Of a stretch of 33,960 nucleotides of DNA, positions 24,991 to 33,597 are shown piece by piece. The notes under the pieces were generated by a model. It was not told where the DNA came from. It saw nothing but the letters and a program-made list of their open reading frames with translations, and made no database searches. Source of the DNA: Elusimicrobia bacterium CG_4_9_14_3_um_filter_62_55. Lineage in GTDB: Bacteria; Elusimicrobiota; Elusimicrobia; UBA1565. The translations under genes and the position numbers were made by a program. Location of the stretch: assembly GCA_002790095.1 (NCBI GenBank), contig PFUL01000119.1:1-33960 (forward strand), written 5' to 3'. The first letter of the stretch is position 1. Each line of letters opens with the position of its first letter.

Positions 24991-27408
24991 ATGGAAAAAC
25001 AAAAAATCACCCGCCGCGACTTCATCCTCGAAGGCGCCATGACCGTGGCCACGGTGCAGCTCGCGGGAGGCCTGATTTCCCTAAACCCCTTTGAGGCCTT
25101 CGCCGAAGAGTCGCTGGGTGCGCTAACTTGGAACAAGGCCCCCTGCCGCTTCTGCGGCACCGGCTGCGGGGCGCTTCTCGGAATCCAGAACGGAAAAATC
25201 ATGGCGGTCAAGGGCGATCCGCTTTCCCCGGTCAACCAAGGCACGCTTTGCGAGAAGGGCTACGCCCTGCCGTTCATCCAAACCGGAGCCGACCGTCTCA
25301 CGAAGCCTTTGGTCCGCATGAAGAACGGCCGCTACGATAAGCGCGGCGAGCTCACCGAAACGACCTGGGGCTTCGCGCTGGGACTGATGGCTGAGAAGGC
25401 GAAAGCCGCCCTGCAGGAAAAGGGACCCTCTTCGGTCGCGATGTTCGGATCCGGACAATGGACGATTTGGGAAGGATACGCGGCGCTCAAGCTGTGGAAA
25501 GCGGGCTTGCGATCCAACTCGCTGGAAGTCAACGCCCGGCACTGCATGGCCAGCGCGGTCGCGGGATTCATGACCACCTTCGGCATGGACGAGCCGATGG
25601 GAAGCTACGAGGACTTCAAACACGCCGACGCGTTCGTGCTCTGGGGCGCGAACATGGCGGAGATGCATCCGATCCTGTTCTCAAAAATCACCGCCCGGCT
25701 GATGGAGAACAGGGCCGCGCGCCTATTCAACCTCACGACGATTTCCAACCGCTCGTCGGACATGGCCGAAGAGGAGATCCTCTTCAAGCCGCAGTCCGAT
25801 CTCGCCGTCGCCAACGGCATCGCGCGCCTCTTGATTGAAGACGGGAAGGTCGACCGCGCCTTCGTCGACAAATTCGTCGTCTTTAAGCGCGGAAAGGAAA
25901 ACATCGGCTACGGACTCGAGGACGGCTTCAAATTCGAGGAAGCGGCGAAGGCGGCATCCTTCGACGAGTACCGCGCCTTCGTTTCGGCCTACACGCCCGA
26001 ACACGTCGAGAAGCTCAGCGGCGTGAAGCCCGAAACGCTTAAAAAGCTCGCGGCCGTCTACGGGGATCCCAGCGCCAACGTGATGTCTTTTTGGACGATG
26101 GGGGTCAACCAGCATACCCGCGGGACCTGGATGAACAACCTCCTCTACAACCTGCATCTGCTGACGGGGAAAATCTCGAAGAAAGGAAACGTCCCGTTTT
26201 CGCTGACCGGCCAGCCGAGCGCCTGCGGAACCTGCCGCGAGGTTGGCACCTTCACCCACCGGCTTCCTGCCGACAGGGTGGTCACGAACCCCGAGCACCG
26301 GGCGACGGCGGAAAAGATCTGGGGCGTCCCGGCGGGAACGATTCCGGACAAGCCCACCTACCACGCCGTCGAAATGATGCGGGCGCTCGACCGCGGCGAC
26401 GTGCTGTTTCTGTGGAGTACGGTCGCCAATCCCTTCCAGGACTATCCGAATCTCAACCGCTTCCGGGAGGGAGCGCTCAAGGACGGACGGTTCATCGTCG
26501 TCTCCGACGCGTATCCGACGCGGTCGACGGCGATCGCCGACGTTGTACTCCCGTCCGCCATGTGGGTCGAGAAGGAAGGCGCGTTCGGCAACGCCGAGCG
26601 CCGCACGCATTTCTGGAAGAAACTCGTCGACGCGCCTGGGGATTCGAAATCGGATCTTTGGCAGTTCGTCGAGTTCGCGAAAAAAATGGGATTCGGAAAG
26701 CTCTTCGCCTATCCGGCCGAGGAATACCCGATCCCGACCGGCCAAACGATGTCGGACGCCTCCGAGACCGCAGGCCTGTACCTGGAGCGCGCCCTTTGGG
26801 AGGAATACCGGATCTTCGGTCTCGGACACGGCCACGACCTCACGGAGTTCGATGCCTATCACAACAGTCGGGGTCTGCGCTGGCCCGTCGTCAACGGAAA
26901 AGAGACCTTGATCCGCTACCGCGAAGGGGAAGACCCTTATGTTGAAAAAGGAAGGGAACTCCAATTCTACGGCAACGACAAGAAAACGGGCGGGAAAGCG
27001 ATCGTCTGGCTGCGCCCCTACGAACCTGCGCCGGAAGAACCCGACGCGCAGTACCCGCTCTGGCTGTGCACGGGCCGCGTGCTCGAACACTGGCATTCGG
27101 GGACGATGACCCGCCGCGTTGAGAGCCTTTACAAAGCCTACCCCCACGCGACCGCCAACCTGCACCCGAAGGACGCGGAGCGCTACGGCCTGCGCGGCGG
27201 CGAGAAGATCCGGATCGCTTCGCGGCGGGGTTCGGTCGAAATCCGAGCGGAGATCGGCGGCCGCGTGACGCCCCAGGAGGGGATGGTCTACGTGCCGTGG
27301 TTCGACGAGGACGTGATGATCAACGACGTCACGCTAGACGCGTTCTGCCCGATCTCAAAGCAAGTGGATTTCAAGAAATGCGCCGTCCGAATCGAGAAGG
27401 TCTCCTGA
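24991..27408 (+). CDS. napA: Periplasmic nitrate reductase catalytic subunit
   Basis: A molybdenum bis-MGD enzyme of 805 residues that reduces nitrate to nitrite. The ATG at 24991 has AGAGG six bases upstream; an ATG 24 bases earlier is possible. The Tat signal TRRDFILEGA (Arg8-Arg9) precedes the [4Fe-4S] cysteines 52, 55, 59 and 87 (CRFCGTGC and LCEKGY). The Mo ligand is Cys185 in NARHCMASAV, the NapA signature. The C-terminal region includes WLCTGRVLEHWHSGTMTRR and VYVPWFDEDVMINDVTLD, typical of NapA. It is followed by napB after 7 bases. The gene is far from any visible napD or electron-donor gene. Confidence 0.93.
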   Translation: MEKQKITRRDFILEGAMTVATVQLAGGLISLNPFEAFAEESLGALTWNKAPCRFCGTGCGALLGIQNGKIMAVKGDPLSPVNQGTLCEKGYALPFIQTGADRLTKPLVRMKNGRYDKRGELTETTWGFALGLMAEKAKAALQEKGPSSVAMFGSGQWTIWEGYAALKLWKAGLRSNSLEVNARHCMASAVAGFMTTFGMDEPMGSYEDFKHADAFVLWGANMAEMHPILFSKITARLMENRAARLFNLTTISNRSSDMAEEEILFKPQSDLAVANGIARLLIEDGKVDRAFVDKFVVFKRGKENIGYGLEDGFKFEEAAKAASFDEYRAFVSAYTPEHVEKLSGVKPETLKKLAAVYGDPSANVMSFWTMGVNQHTRGTWMNNLLYNLHLLTGKISKKGNVPFSLTGQPSACGTCREVGTFTHRLPADRVVTNPEHRATAEKIWGVPAGTIPDKPTYHAVEMMRALDRGDVLFLWSTVANPFQDYPNLNRFREGALKDGRFIVVSDAYPTRSTAIADVVLPSAMWVEKEGAFGNAERRTHFWKKLVDAPGDSKSDLWQFVEFAKKMGFGKLFAYPAEEYPIPTGQTMSDASETAGLYLERALWEEYRIFGLGHGHDLTEFDAYHNSRGLRWPVVNGKETLIRYREGEDPYVEKGRELQFYGNDKKTGGKAIVWLRPYEPAPEEPDAQYPLWLCTGRVLEHWHSGTMTRRVESLYKAYPHATANLHPKDAERYGLRGGEKIRIASRRGSVEIRAEIGGRVTPQEGMVYVPWFDEDVMINDVTLDAFCPISKQVDFKKCAVRIEKVS

Positions 27409-27415
27409 GGAAGCC

Positions 27416-27856
27416 ATGAAAGAAATCACGCTCACGAAACGCACTCTCTCCGTTCTCACGATCCTCGCGCTGTGCGCCTGCGCCGGCGCTGGTTCGCGCG
27501 TCTTCCGCGGTTCCGGTCTGACGACGGGAACGATCGGCGTCAACGCCTACCCCGAGGCGGGGCCGGGCGAAACCACCCCCCTGCCGAGGATGTACGCCGG
27601 CGCGCCTCCGATGATTCCGCACGCCGTGACGGACTTCTCGATCACGCGGGATCAAAACGACTGCCTGTCCTGCCACACCGACGGCGGAGAATTGGCCCCG
27701 GGACACAACGCGACGAAGATTCCCGCCTCGCATTACCGCAACGAACACACGGGAGAAACCTCCCCGGAACGCGTCCTTGGAATTCGCTACAACTGTCTGC
27801 AGTGTCACGCGCCGCAGTCCACGGACACCCCTCCGGTCCCGCAAAAGACCGACTGA
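27416..27856 (+). CDS. napB: Periplasmic nitrate reductase dihaem cytochrome subunit
   Basis: A small c-type cytochrome of 146 residues with two CxxCH sites, CLSCH (83-87) and CLQCH (127-131). PPMIPH (65-69 region) and SHYRNEH supply the distal haem His ligands as in NapB. GAGGAAG stands in front of the ATG, and the gap to napA is 7 bases. The N-terminal signal contains LALCACAGAG; Cys20 or Cys22 could be lipidated, which would tether the subunit, although the lipobox is not perfect. It passes electrons to NapA. Confidence 0.92.
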   Translation: MKEITLTKRTLSVLTILALCACAGAGSRVFRGSGLTTGTIGVNAYPEAGPGETTPLPRMYAGAPPMIPHAVTDFSITRDQNDCLSCHTDGGELAPGHNATKIPASHYRNEHTGETSPERVLGIRYNCLQCHAPQSTDTPPVPQKTD

Positions 27857-27873
27857 AGTCGTGATCCAGGTCA

Positions 27874-27882
27874 TGGTATAAG
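27874..27882 (+). promoter_or_regulatory. Extended -10 promoter for the small membrane protein
   Basis: TGGTATAAG fits an extended -10 element and starts 17 bases after the napB stop. It would give a short leader that contains an 8-codon ORF. Confidence 0.45.
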
Positions 27883-27903
27883 AACCCGGCCCGGAGGCAT
27901 ACT

Positions 27904-27930
27904 ATGGCGCCCCGGGGGTGGGAGCCATGA
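27904..27930 (+). CDS. 8-codon leader ORF
   Basis: ATG at 27904 is preceded by GGAGG at ideal distance (six bases) and encodes MAPRGWEP. Its stop overlaps the next ATG as ATGA, so translation of the leader should feed the downstream gene by reinitiation. Confidence 0.4.
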   Translation: MAPRGWEP

Positions 27931-28214
27931 CCGCGTTCGCGCACCTGTTCGCCGTTTGGTTCGCGACGGTACTTGTCGTACCGTGGCTCCTGATCGCCAT
28001 CTTCCCGATGGTGATCCTAATCCTCGCAATCGCGGCGTTAGCCAACGACCTCGCGCGCAACCGGCGCGAGCACGAAGTCGATGCAACGCCCCCTCACGAG
28101 GAGCCCCGGGGTCCTCTTTACGTGGGCATGACCTACCGCGCCGCGCACCTGCGCGGCGGGCCGCTTAAGCTGAAAGGCGCCGTTCGGGCGGCGGCCCGGA
28201 GGAAATCCGCTTAA
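27927..28214 (+). CDS. Small membrane protein of unknown function
   Basis: A protein of 95 residues from the ATG at 27927; a GTG at 27918 is also in frame. The N-terminal half (LFAVWFATVLVVPWLLIAIF then PMVILILAIAALA) holds two closely spaced hydrophobic segments or one long hairpin, followed by a charged cytoplasmic tail (NDLARNRREHEV) with Arg-rich end. No family is recognised. The 3' end overlaps the convergent gene by 50 bases, so mutual interference is possible. Confidence 0.5.
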   Translation: MTAFAHLFAVWFATVLVVPWLLIAIFPMVILILAIAALANDLARNRREHEVDATPPHEEPRGPLYVGMTYRAAHLRGGPLKLKGAVRAAARRKSA

Positions 28215-28638
28215 GCGAACTTCCGAAACGGCTGAGCCCCGCTCCCAACACGTCCAGGATCACGCAGGTGTTCCAGAGCGCCAACTGGCCGCTCGGGAAG
28301 GAGGAAAACGCCCGCGTGCCGATCATCACCGCGACGATCGACATCGCGAGCAGCACGTCCAAAGAGTTCCCCAAATCCTGCCAGGTCCAGTCCGGACTCG
28401 CCGGGGGCTTGAACAGCCGCGCGGCCGCCGCGAACACGCAGGCGTCGAGCGTTCGCCGCTTAAAAATCAGGAGGCTTCCCAAATTGACGAGATTGATCAA
28501 CAAGTCCAAGACCCCGAGAACGACCAGAGCTCCGGCCAGCAGCCACCAATCCGGAAACCGCTCCATCGCTCTTAATCCCGCGAGAATTTTGAAAACGCAA
28601 AACGGCAGCCCGACGGTCACGACTTCCAGGATCTGCAT
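28165..28638 (-). CDS. Four-helix membrane protein of unknown function
   Basis: A protein of 157 residues from the ATG at 28638. Hydrophobic segments lie at about residues 3-22 (LEVVTVGLPFCVFKILAGL), 32-60, 95-115 and 120-138, so four helices are likely. The loop between helices 2 and 3 is basic (FKRRTLDACV) and the C-terminus is Arg/Ser-rich. I recognise no domain. It overlaps the end of the convergent small protein gene. It lies downstream of secA on the minus strand, with only 41 bases between, so it could be read from the secA transcript. Confidence 0.65.
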   Translation of the reverse strand: MQILEVVTVGLPFCVFKILAGLRAMERFPDWWLLAGALVVLGVLDLLINLVNLGSLLIFKRRTLDACVFAAAARLFKPPASPDWTWQDLGNSLDVLLAMSIVAVMIGTRAFSSFPSGQLALWNTCVILDVLGAGLSRFGSSLKRISSGPPPERRLSA

Positions 28639-28679
28639 GGATTTAGGATAACCGCCGGGCGCGAGGCGCGCCACCCCGG

Positions 28680-31600
28680 CTAAAGCTCGATCGGCCCGGC
28701 TTCGCCTTGCGGGCCCCACGGCTGGAACCCGAAGATCGTTTTCAGCGTCTCGTCGCGGACGAACGACAGCATGCGTTCGAACTGATCGAACCCTTCCTTC
28801 TTATACTCGACCAGCGGATCGAGCTGCGCATAGCCGCGCAGATGGATGAAGCGCTTGATCTCCTCGAGCGCTTCCAACTCCTCCTGCCACGCCGCGTCGA
28901 TCACCGCCAGCAGCACGCGCTTTTCTATCTTGCGCAAAGCCTCGGGCATTAGCAGGGCGTCCATCAGCCCGTAGACCGACGTCAGCTGGGTATGGAGAGC
29001 CTTCTTCAGATCCTCGCGCCGCATCCCCCGCGCCTGCTCGACGGAAACGGGCATTCCGAGATGAAACCGCTGCTCAAACTCCCGGGCAAGCGCTTCGGGC
29101 TCGCGCCCGAATTCCTTGATCATGGCATCCACGCCGTCCTCGATCATCGCCGCGACGATCTCGCGCGTGTCGCCTTGGCGTTTGATCCACGAATTTCCGG
29201 GAATCGCCTTCGCGCGCAATTCGCTTTGAGTCGGGCGCTTTCCGGTGATGATCGCGTGTCGGATGCCGTAAACCGCCCGTCTCTGGTGATCGAGCACGTC
29301 GTCGTATTTCACGACGTTGTTGCGGCCTTCAAAATCGCGCGCCTCGACCTTCTCCTGGGCCTTTTCCACCGACCCGGAAAGCCTTTTGCTTTCCAAGGGT
29401 TCCCCGGCGGGCCAGTCCACGAACGCCATAAACCGCTTGATCGCGTCGACGCCGAACAACCGCATCAACTTGTCGTCGAGCGAGAGGAAGAACTGCGTAG
29501 ACCCGGGCTCGCCTTGGCGCCCCGCGCGGCCCATCAACTGGAGATCGATGCGCCGCGATTCGTGGCGTTCGGTTCCGAGAACCGCCAACCCGCCCGCCGC
29601 CGACACGCGCTCACGCTCGGATTCGGTCACGGCCTTCGCGGCGGCGAGATAGCGGGCGTACGCGTCAGGATCGGTCCCTTGCTCCAGGCGGCCGTAAAGC
29701 GCCATCTTCTCCACTTCGGCTCGCGCCTCCGCGAGCGCGTCCGCCCCGAACGCCGCCGGCGCCGTGCCGTCCGACATCGCGCGCCGAGCCAGCGCGTGCG
29801 GATCCCCGCCGAGCAGGATGTCCGTTCCCCGACCCGCCATGTTCGTCGCGATGGTCACCGCACCGAGCCGTCCGCCGAAGGCCACGATCGCGGCCTCCGA
29901 TTCATGGTGCTTCGCGTTCAGGACGCTATGCTCGACGCCGAGTTCGGTCAGCGCGCGCGACAACTCCTCCGACTGCTCGGGAGAAACGGTTCCCGCGAGC
30001 ACCGGCCTTCCGAGCGCGTGAAGCCGGAGAATCTCCGCGGCGACCGCTCGAATTTTCTCCGCGTAAGAACGGTAGATGCGGTCCGCGTAGTCCTTGCGGA
30101 TCACCGGTTTGTTCGTCGGAACGGTCAGAACCTCGAGGTCGTAGATCTTCGCGAACTCCTGCGCGGACGACGCCGCGGTCCCGGTCATTCCCGATAACTT
30201 CCGGTAAAGCCTCGCGAAATTCTGCGGCGTGACGCTGGCCACCGTCTTGGTCTCGGGTTCGATCTCGACGCCCTCCTTGGCCTGAATCGATTGGTGAAGC
30301 CCCTCCGACCACTGGCGGCCGTCCATCACGCGCCCCGTAAAATCGTCGACGATCACGATCTCCCCGCCCCGAACGAGATAATGAACGTCTTTCTGGTAGA
30401 GGTAGTTCGCCCGCAGGGCTTGACGGATGTAGTGCATCCAGGCGGAGTTGTCGCCGGTATAGATGTCCTCAACGCCGAGCAGTTCGGCGACGCGATCGAA
30501 TCCCGTTTCCGTCAGCGACGCCATTAAATCCTTCTCGTCGACGACCGCGTCGACTCCCTCCTCCAGCGCGTCGCGCTCCAAGCCGTTCGCCCGGTCTTCC
30601 TTGGTCATCACGCGAACCTTTAATTGCCGAACGACCCGATCGGCGATCGCGTAGGGTTCCACCGGCCCGCCGGAAAGACCCGCGATGATCAGCGGCGTGC
30701 GGGCCTGATCGATGAGCACGGAATCCACTTCGTCGATCAGCGCATACGCGTGTCCACGCTGGACGATCTGCGCGGGATCGACGCGCATGTTGTCGCGCAG
30801 ATAGTCGAAGCCGAACTCGCTGGCGGTTCCGTAGGTCACGTCGGCCGCGTACGCCTTTTTGCGCCCTTCGATCCCCATGCCGTTTTGAATGAGCCCGACG
30901 CTCAGTCCCATAAAGCGATAGACCGATCCCATCCATTCGCTGTCGCGCTTGGCCAAATAGTCATTCACCGTGAACAGGTGCGCGCCTTCGCCCGTCAACG
31001 CGTTCAGATAAACGGCCAACGGAGCGACGAGGGTTTTCCCCTCTCCGGTCGCCATCTCGGCGATCATTCCTTTATGCAGAGCGATCCCGCCGATCAATTG
31101 GACGTCCCGGTGCCGGAGCTTGAGCACGCGCCGGGACGCCTCGCGAACCGCCGCGAACGCCTCCGGCAGAATGTCGTCCAGCGTTTCTCCCGCGGCAAGG
31201 CGCTTCTTGAACTCCGGCGTTTTCGCGCGCAATTCCTCGTCGCCGAGCTTCTCCATCGCGCCTTCCAGCGCGTTAATGGCCTCGATCGTCGGCTGCAGCG
31301 TTCGCAATTGACGCCCGTTGTGGCTGCCGAACACGGATACGAGCAGGCCGTCCAACAACGCCCGGGGGCTCCGTACCGGAGACGGCTCGACCGCTTCCAC
31401 GGCTGCGGAAGCTCCGGAAGCGTTCGCCGCGCCTGTGAAAACGCGTGAGAGGACGCTCGCTTCGGAGCCTCCTCCGTCCGTTCGCGCTTTCTCTAATTCC
31501 GCGCCCAGCTCGACCAAGCGCTGCCCCAAATCCTTTTCAGCTCCGCGCTCTCCCGGAGCGGTAGCGGCTTTGGGGACGGAGACGGGCGCGTCCGCGGCAT

Positions 31601-31907
31601 TTCTGACCGGCCGAGCGGCCGCGGGGACCGCTGCGGCTAAGACGGCCGCCGGGACCGCCGTCGCGAGAGAACCGGCCTTGGGAGTCAAAACGGGATCCGG
31701 CAAGGTCAGCGAACCGGAGAGCGACGGCGCCGCGAGGCCTCCGGCGGGCCCGGCAAGACCGGGCCGCAAAGCCGGCATCGCCGCGGGCGCCGTCGCGGAA
31801 CTTGGACCCGTCCGCACGGCCTCGACGACGACGCGCGCGCATGCCGGCGAACTCGAAAGCGAAATCGAGAGCGCCAGGCACGCCGCGAACAAACGCCGGG
31901 CTTCCAT
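28680..31907 (-). CDS. secA: SecA preprotein translocase ATPase with N-terminal signal peptide and linker
   Basis: The SecA motor drives preproteins through SecYEG. From the ATG at 31907 the protein has 1075 residues; a start 123 bases upstream gives an unrelated extension. The SecA core begins at about residue 190 (SVFGSHNGRQLRTLQP). Walker A ATGEGKT is at 286-292, DEVD at 392-395, then the preprotein cross-linking domain, TNMAGRGTDI, GTERHESRRID and GRAGRQGEPGSTQFFLSL. The first 24 residues (LFAACLALSISLSSSPACA) look like a cleavable signal peptide, followed by about 165 Ala/Pro/Val-rich residues. Normal SecA starts directly with the core. The zinc-binding C-terminus (CxC...CH) for SecB is absent. 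It could be the only SecA or a second one. Confidence 0.88.
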   Translation of the reverse strand: MEARRLFAACLALSISLSSSPACARVVVEAVRTGPSSATAPAAMPALRPGLAGPAGGLAAPSLSGSLTLPDPVLTPKAGSLATAVPAAVLAAAVPAAARPVRNAADAPVSVPKAATAPGERGAEKDLGQRLVELGAELEKARTDGGGSEASVLSRVFTGAANASGASAAVEAVEPSPVRSPRALLDGLLVSVFGSHNGRQLRTLQPTIEAINALEGAMEKLGDEELRAKTPEFKKRLAAGETLDDILPEAFAAVREASRRVLKLRHRDVQLIGGIALHKGMIAEMATGEGKTLVAPLAVYLNALTGEGAHLFTVNDYLAKRDSEWMGSVYRFMGLSVGLIQNGMGIEGRKKAYAADVTYGTASEFGFDYLRDNMRVDPAQIVQRGHAYALIDEVDSVLIDQARTPLIIAGLSGGPVEPYAIADRVVRQLKVRVMTKEDRANGLERDALEEGVDAVVDEKDLMASLTETGFDRVAELLGVEDIYTGDNSAWMHYIRQALRANYLYQKDVHYLVRGGEIVIVDDFTGRVMDGRQWSEGLHQSIQAKEGVEIEPETKTVASVTPQNFARLYRKLSGMTGTAASSAQEFAKIYDLEVLTVPTNKPVIRKDYADRIYRSYAEKIRAVAAEILRLHALGRPVLAGTVSPEQSEELSRALTELGVEHSVLNAKHHESEAAIVAFGGRLGAVTIATNMAGRGTDILLGGDPHALARRAMSDGTAPAAFGADALAEARAEVEKMALYGRLEQGTDPDAYARYLAAAKAVTESERERVSAAGGLAVLGTERHESRRIDLQLMGRAGRQGEPGSTQFFLSLDDKLMRLFGVDAIKRFMAFVDWPAGEPLESKRLSGSVEKAQEKVEARDFEGRNNVVKYDDVLDHQRRAVYGIRHAIITGKRPTQSELRAKAIPGNSWIKRQGDTREIVAAMIEDGVDAMIKEFGREPEALAREFEQRFHLGMPVSVEQARGMRREDLKKALHTQLTSVYGLMDALLMPEALRKIEKRVLLAVIDAAWQEELEALEEIKRFIHLRGYAQLDPLVEYKKEGFDQFERMLSFVRDETLKTIFGFQPWGPQGEAGPIEL

Positions 31908-32140
31908 CCTTATCAGGGTGCGCAGGGAGCGCCGGCCCCGCCAAGAGAGAAAGACCCAGGCGTCCCCGGTAAAAGGACTGCCCGAATCTAGGCCGAATGC
32001 GCCCCCATTTTCACCCGGAGGTCCCAACATCCGTTCGCACTCGACAATATAGGTCCTCCGGGGAAGCCGTTGGGGATCATAGGGCTTATTTTTGTTTCGG
32101 GACGCAGTGCCTATACTAAGGTTCGATTTCAGGAGGTGTT
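31908..32140. promoter_or_regulatory. Divergent promoter region between secA and a secreted protein gene
   Basis: On the plus strand TATACT (32112-32117) with a weak TTTTTG 17 bases earlier forms a promoter about 25 bases before the AGGAGG of the next gene. On the minus strand TATATT (around 32045-32050) may serve secA, leaving a leader of over 100 bases. The secA start itself has only AAGG directly in front of the ATG. Confidence 0.4.
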
Positions 32141-32767
32141 ATGAAGAGAGTGATTTCCCTCACGGCGGCCGTATTCCTCACGATCGGGTTCGCTAAAACA
32201 GCGGAGGCGGACTCTTCCGCTCTTACCCTTCCGGAAGCCTCGGTTTCTCCGCTCAAACAGGCCCGAGCCGCGGATCCGGCCCCTGAAATCGGCAAAGCCG
32301 CGGCGCTCAAAATCGATCTAGGCGACATCCTCTTTCCCGACCGCGGGCGCAACGGCCGCGACCGCCGCCCCGGAAACGGGCGCAACGACCGTTGGCGCGG
32401 CCGCCAGGAAATCACCTGCAGCGCGAGCGACCGAGGCTGGGAGGAGCATTGGGGCGGACACCGGTCCCGCGGTTTCGATCTCGGACGCCTAGAGCAGACC
32501 GCGTGCGCGGACTGCAGAAAGAAGCACGGAAAATGCACGATCCACTGTGTGACCGAGGAATTCCGCTGCACGGCGCGGTTTAGACCGGAACAAAGCGACT
32601 CGTTCGAAAACGAAATTTCCGGAGACAGCCTTTCCCGCCGCTTCGATGCCGAGGACTCCGCGCTCGACCGCTGCTGGCGAGTCAACCGCGGCCGCCAAGG
32701 ACGCTGCGAACTGACGGGACGCTGCGACGACGTCGGACGCACGATGTCGCGCGGCAGTTGCCGCTGA
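32141..32767 (+). CDS. Secreted ten-cysteine protein of unknown function
   Basis: A protein of 208 residues with AGGAGG four bases before the ATG and a signal peptide (MKRVISLTAAVFLTIGFAKTAEA). The mature protein has an acidic/hydrophobic start, an Arg/Gly/Asn-rich middle (DRGRNGRDRRPGNGRND) and a Cys-rich second half with ten cysteines (motifs CADCRKKHGKCTIHC, CWRVNRGRQGRC, CDDVGRTMSRGSC). The even number and export suggest disulphides; CxxC plus His residues would also allow metal binding. No family is recognised. It has its own promoter and is divergent from secA. Confidence 0.7.
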   Translation: MKRVISLTAAVFLTIGFAKTAEADSSALTLPEASVSPLKQARAADPAPEIGKAAALKIDLGDILFPDRGRNGRDRRPGNGRNDRWRGRQEITCSASDRGWEEHWGGHRSRGFDLGRLEQTACADCRKKHGKCTIHCVTEEFRCTARFRPEQSDSFENEISGDSLSRRFDAEDSALDRCWRVNRGRQGRCELTGRCDDVGRTMSRGSCR

Positions 32768-32834
32768 AAGACTTTGTCGTTTTCTAGGTCCAAAGACGGT
32801 TGATCGTGCCGTCGGGCCATGGGAGAATAGGTTG

Positions 32835-33548
32835 ATGCTGCGCGTGTTTCGCTTTCTGTTTCTCAGCGCGATTAAGATCCTGGGGAGGATCTTCTACCGG
32901 TTCGATTTCGAATGGGTCGGGACTCCGCCGCAGCGCCCTTTCGAGCGGATCCGGCTGAACATTCTGCTCAACCACACCAGTTTGCTCGAACCGGTCGTTC
33001 TCTCGCTTCTCCCGTTCTCCTACCTGTGGAAAACCGCCGGAGAGGCCGCGTTTCCCGCCGCCGACATCACGATGAACCGCTCGGTCGCCGGCACGCTCTA
33101 CGCCGCGCTCGCCCCTCACCCGATCAGCATCTCGCGCCGCAGAGACCATACCTGGCGCAAATTCCTGGAGCTCGCGTCCGGGGGGGCGCTGATCTTCATG
33201 ACCCCGGAAGGCCGCATGAAGCGGCTCAACGGACTCGACAAACACGGAAAACTAATGACGGTACGCCGGGGGGTCGCCGAGGTGCTGCGCGAAATCGACG
33301 ATGGCGACATGCTCGTGATGCATTCAGGAGGACTTCACCACGTTCTCGCCCCCGGATGGAAATTTCCCCGGCTGTTTAAGGAAATCCGTTTCCGGTTCGA
33401 ATTGCTTCCGATCGTGGGATACAAACGCTTTCTCGACGCAAACCGTTCCGGATTCGAGGAGCGCGTCATCGCCGACCTGGAAGAACGCCGGGACCGCCAC
33501 TGCTTTTCCCCGGCGACGCGGGAAGCCGTCGAACTTCAAGCCGCTTAA
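32835..33548 (+). CDS. PlsC-like acyltransferase with altered HX4D motif
   Basis: A membrane-associated acyltransferase of 237 residues of the PlsC/LPLAT superfamily, which acylates glycerolipids or related acceptors. The ATG at 32835 directly follows a TTG that could also start it. An N-terminal hydrophobic segment (RVFRFLFLSAIKILGRIF) precedes the catalytic block LLNHTSLLEP, where His47 is followed at the Asp position by Glu52, i.e. HX4E instead of HX4D. FMTPEGRMKR corresponds to the FPEGTRS motif with altered residues. ISRRRDHTW resembles block II. Because both catalytic motifs deviate, it is probably a divergent subgroup. Confidence 0.75.
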   Translation: MLRVFRFLFLSAIKILGRIFYRFDFEWVGTPPQRPFERIRLNILLNHTSLLEPVVLSLLPFSYLWKTAGEAAFPAADITMNRSVAGTLYAALAPHPISISRRRDHTWRKFLELASGGALIFMTPEGRMKRLNGLDKHGKLMTVRRGVAEVLREIDDGDMLVMHSGGLHHVLAPGWKFPRLFKEIRFRFELLPIVGYKRFLDANRSGFEERVIADLEERRDRHCFSPATREAVELQAA

Positions 33549-33597
33549 CCGTCGTTTTTCCGCGCGCGTTCGCCGTCAGACTTCCGGCCGTCGCGTC

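Noticed and set aside
25723-27165. A 480-codon open frame antisense to napA
   Set aside because: It is a mirror frame in GC-rich coding DNA; the product is low-complexity in character, resembles no protein, and napA on the other strand is certain.
28992-30197. A 401-codon open frame antisense to secA
   Set aside because: No family resemblance and no ribosome-binding site; it is a shadow of the well-supported SecA frame.
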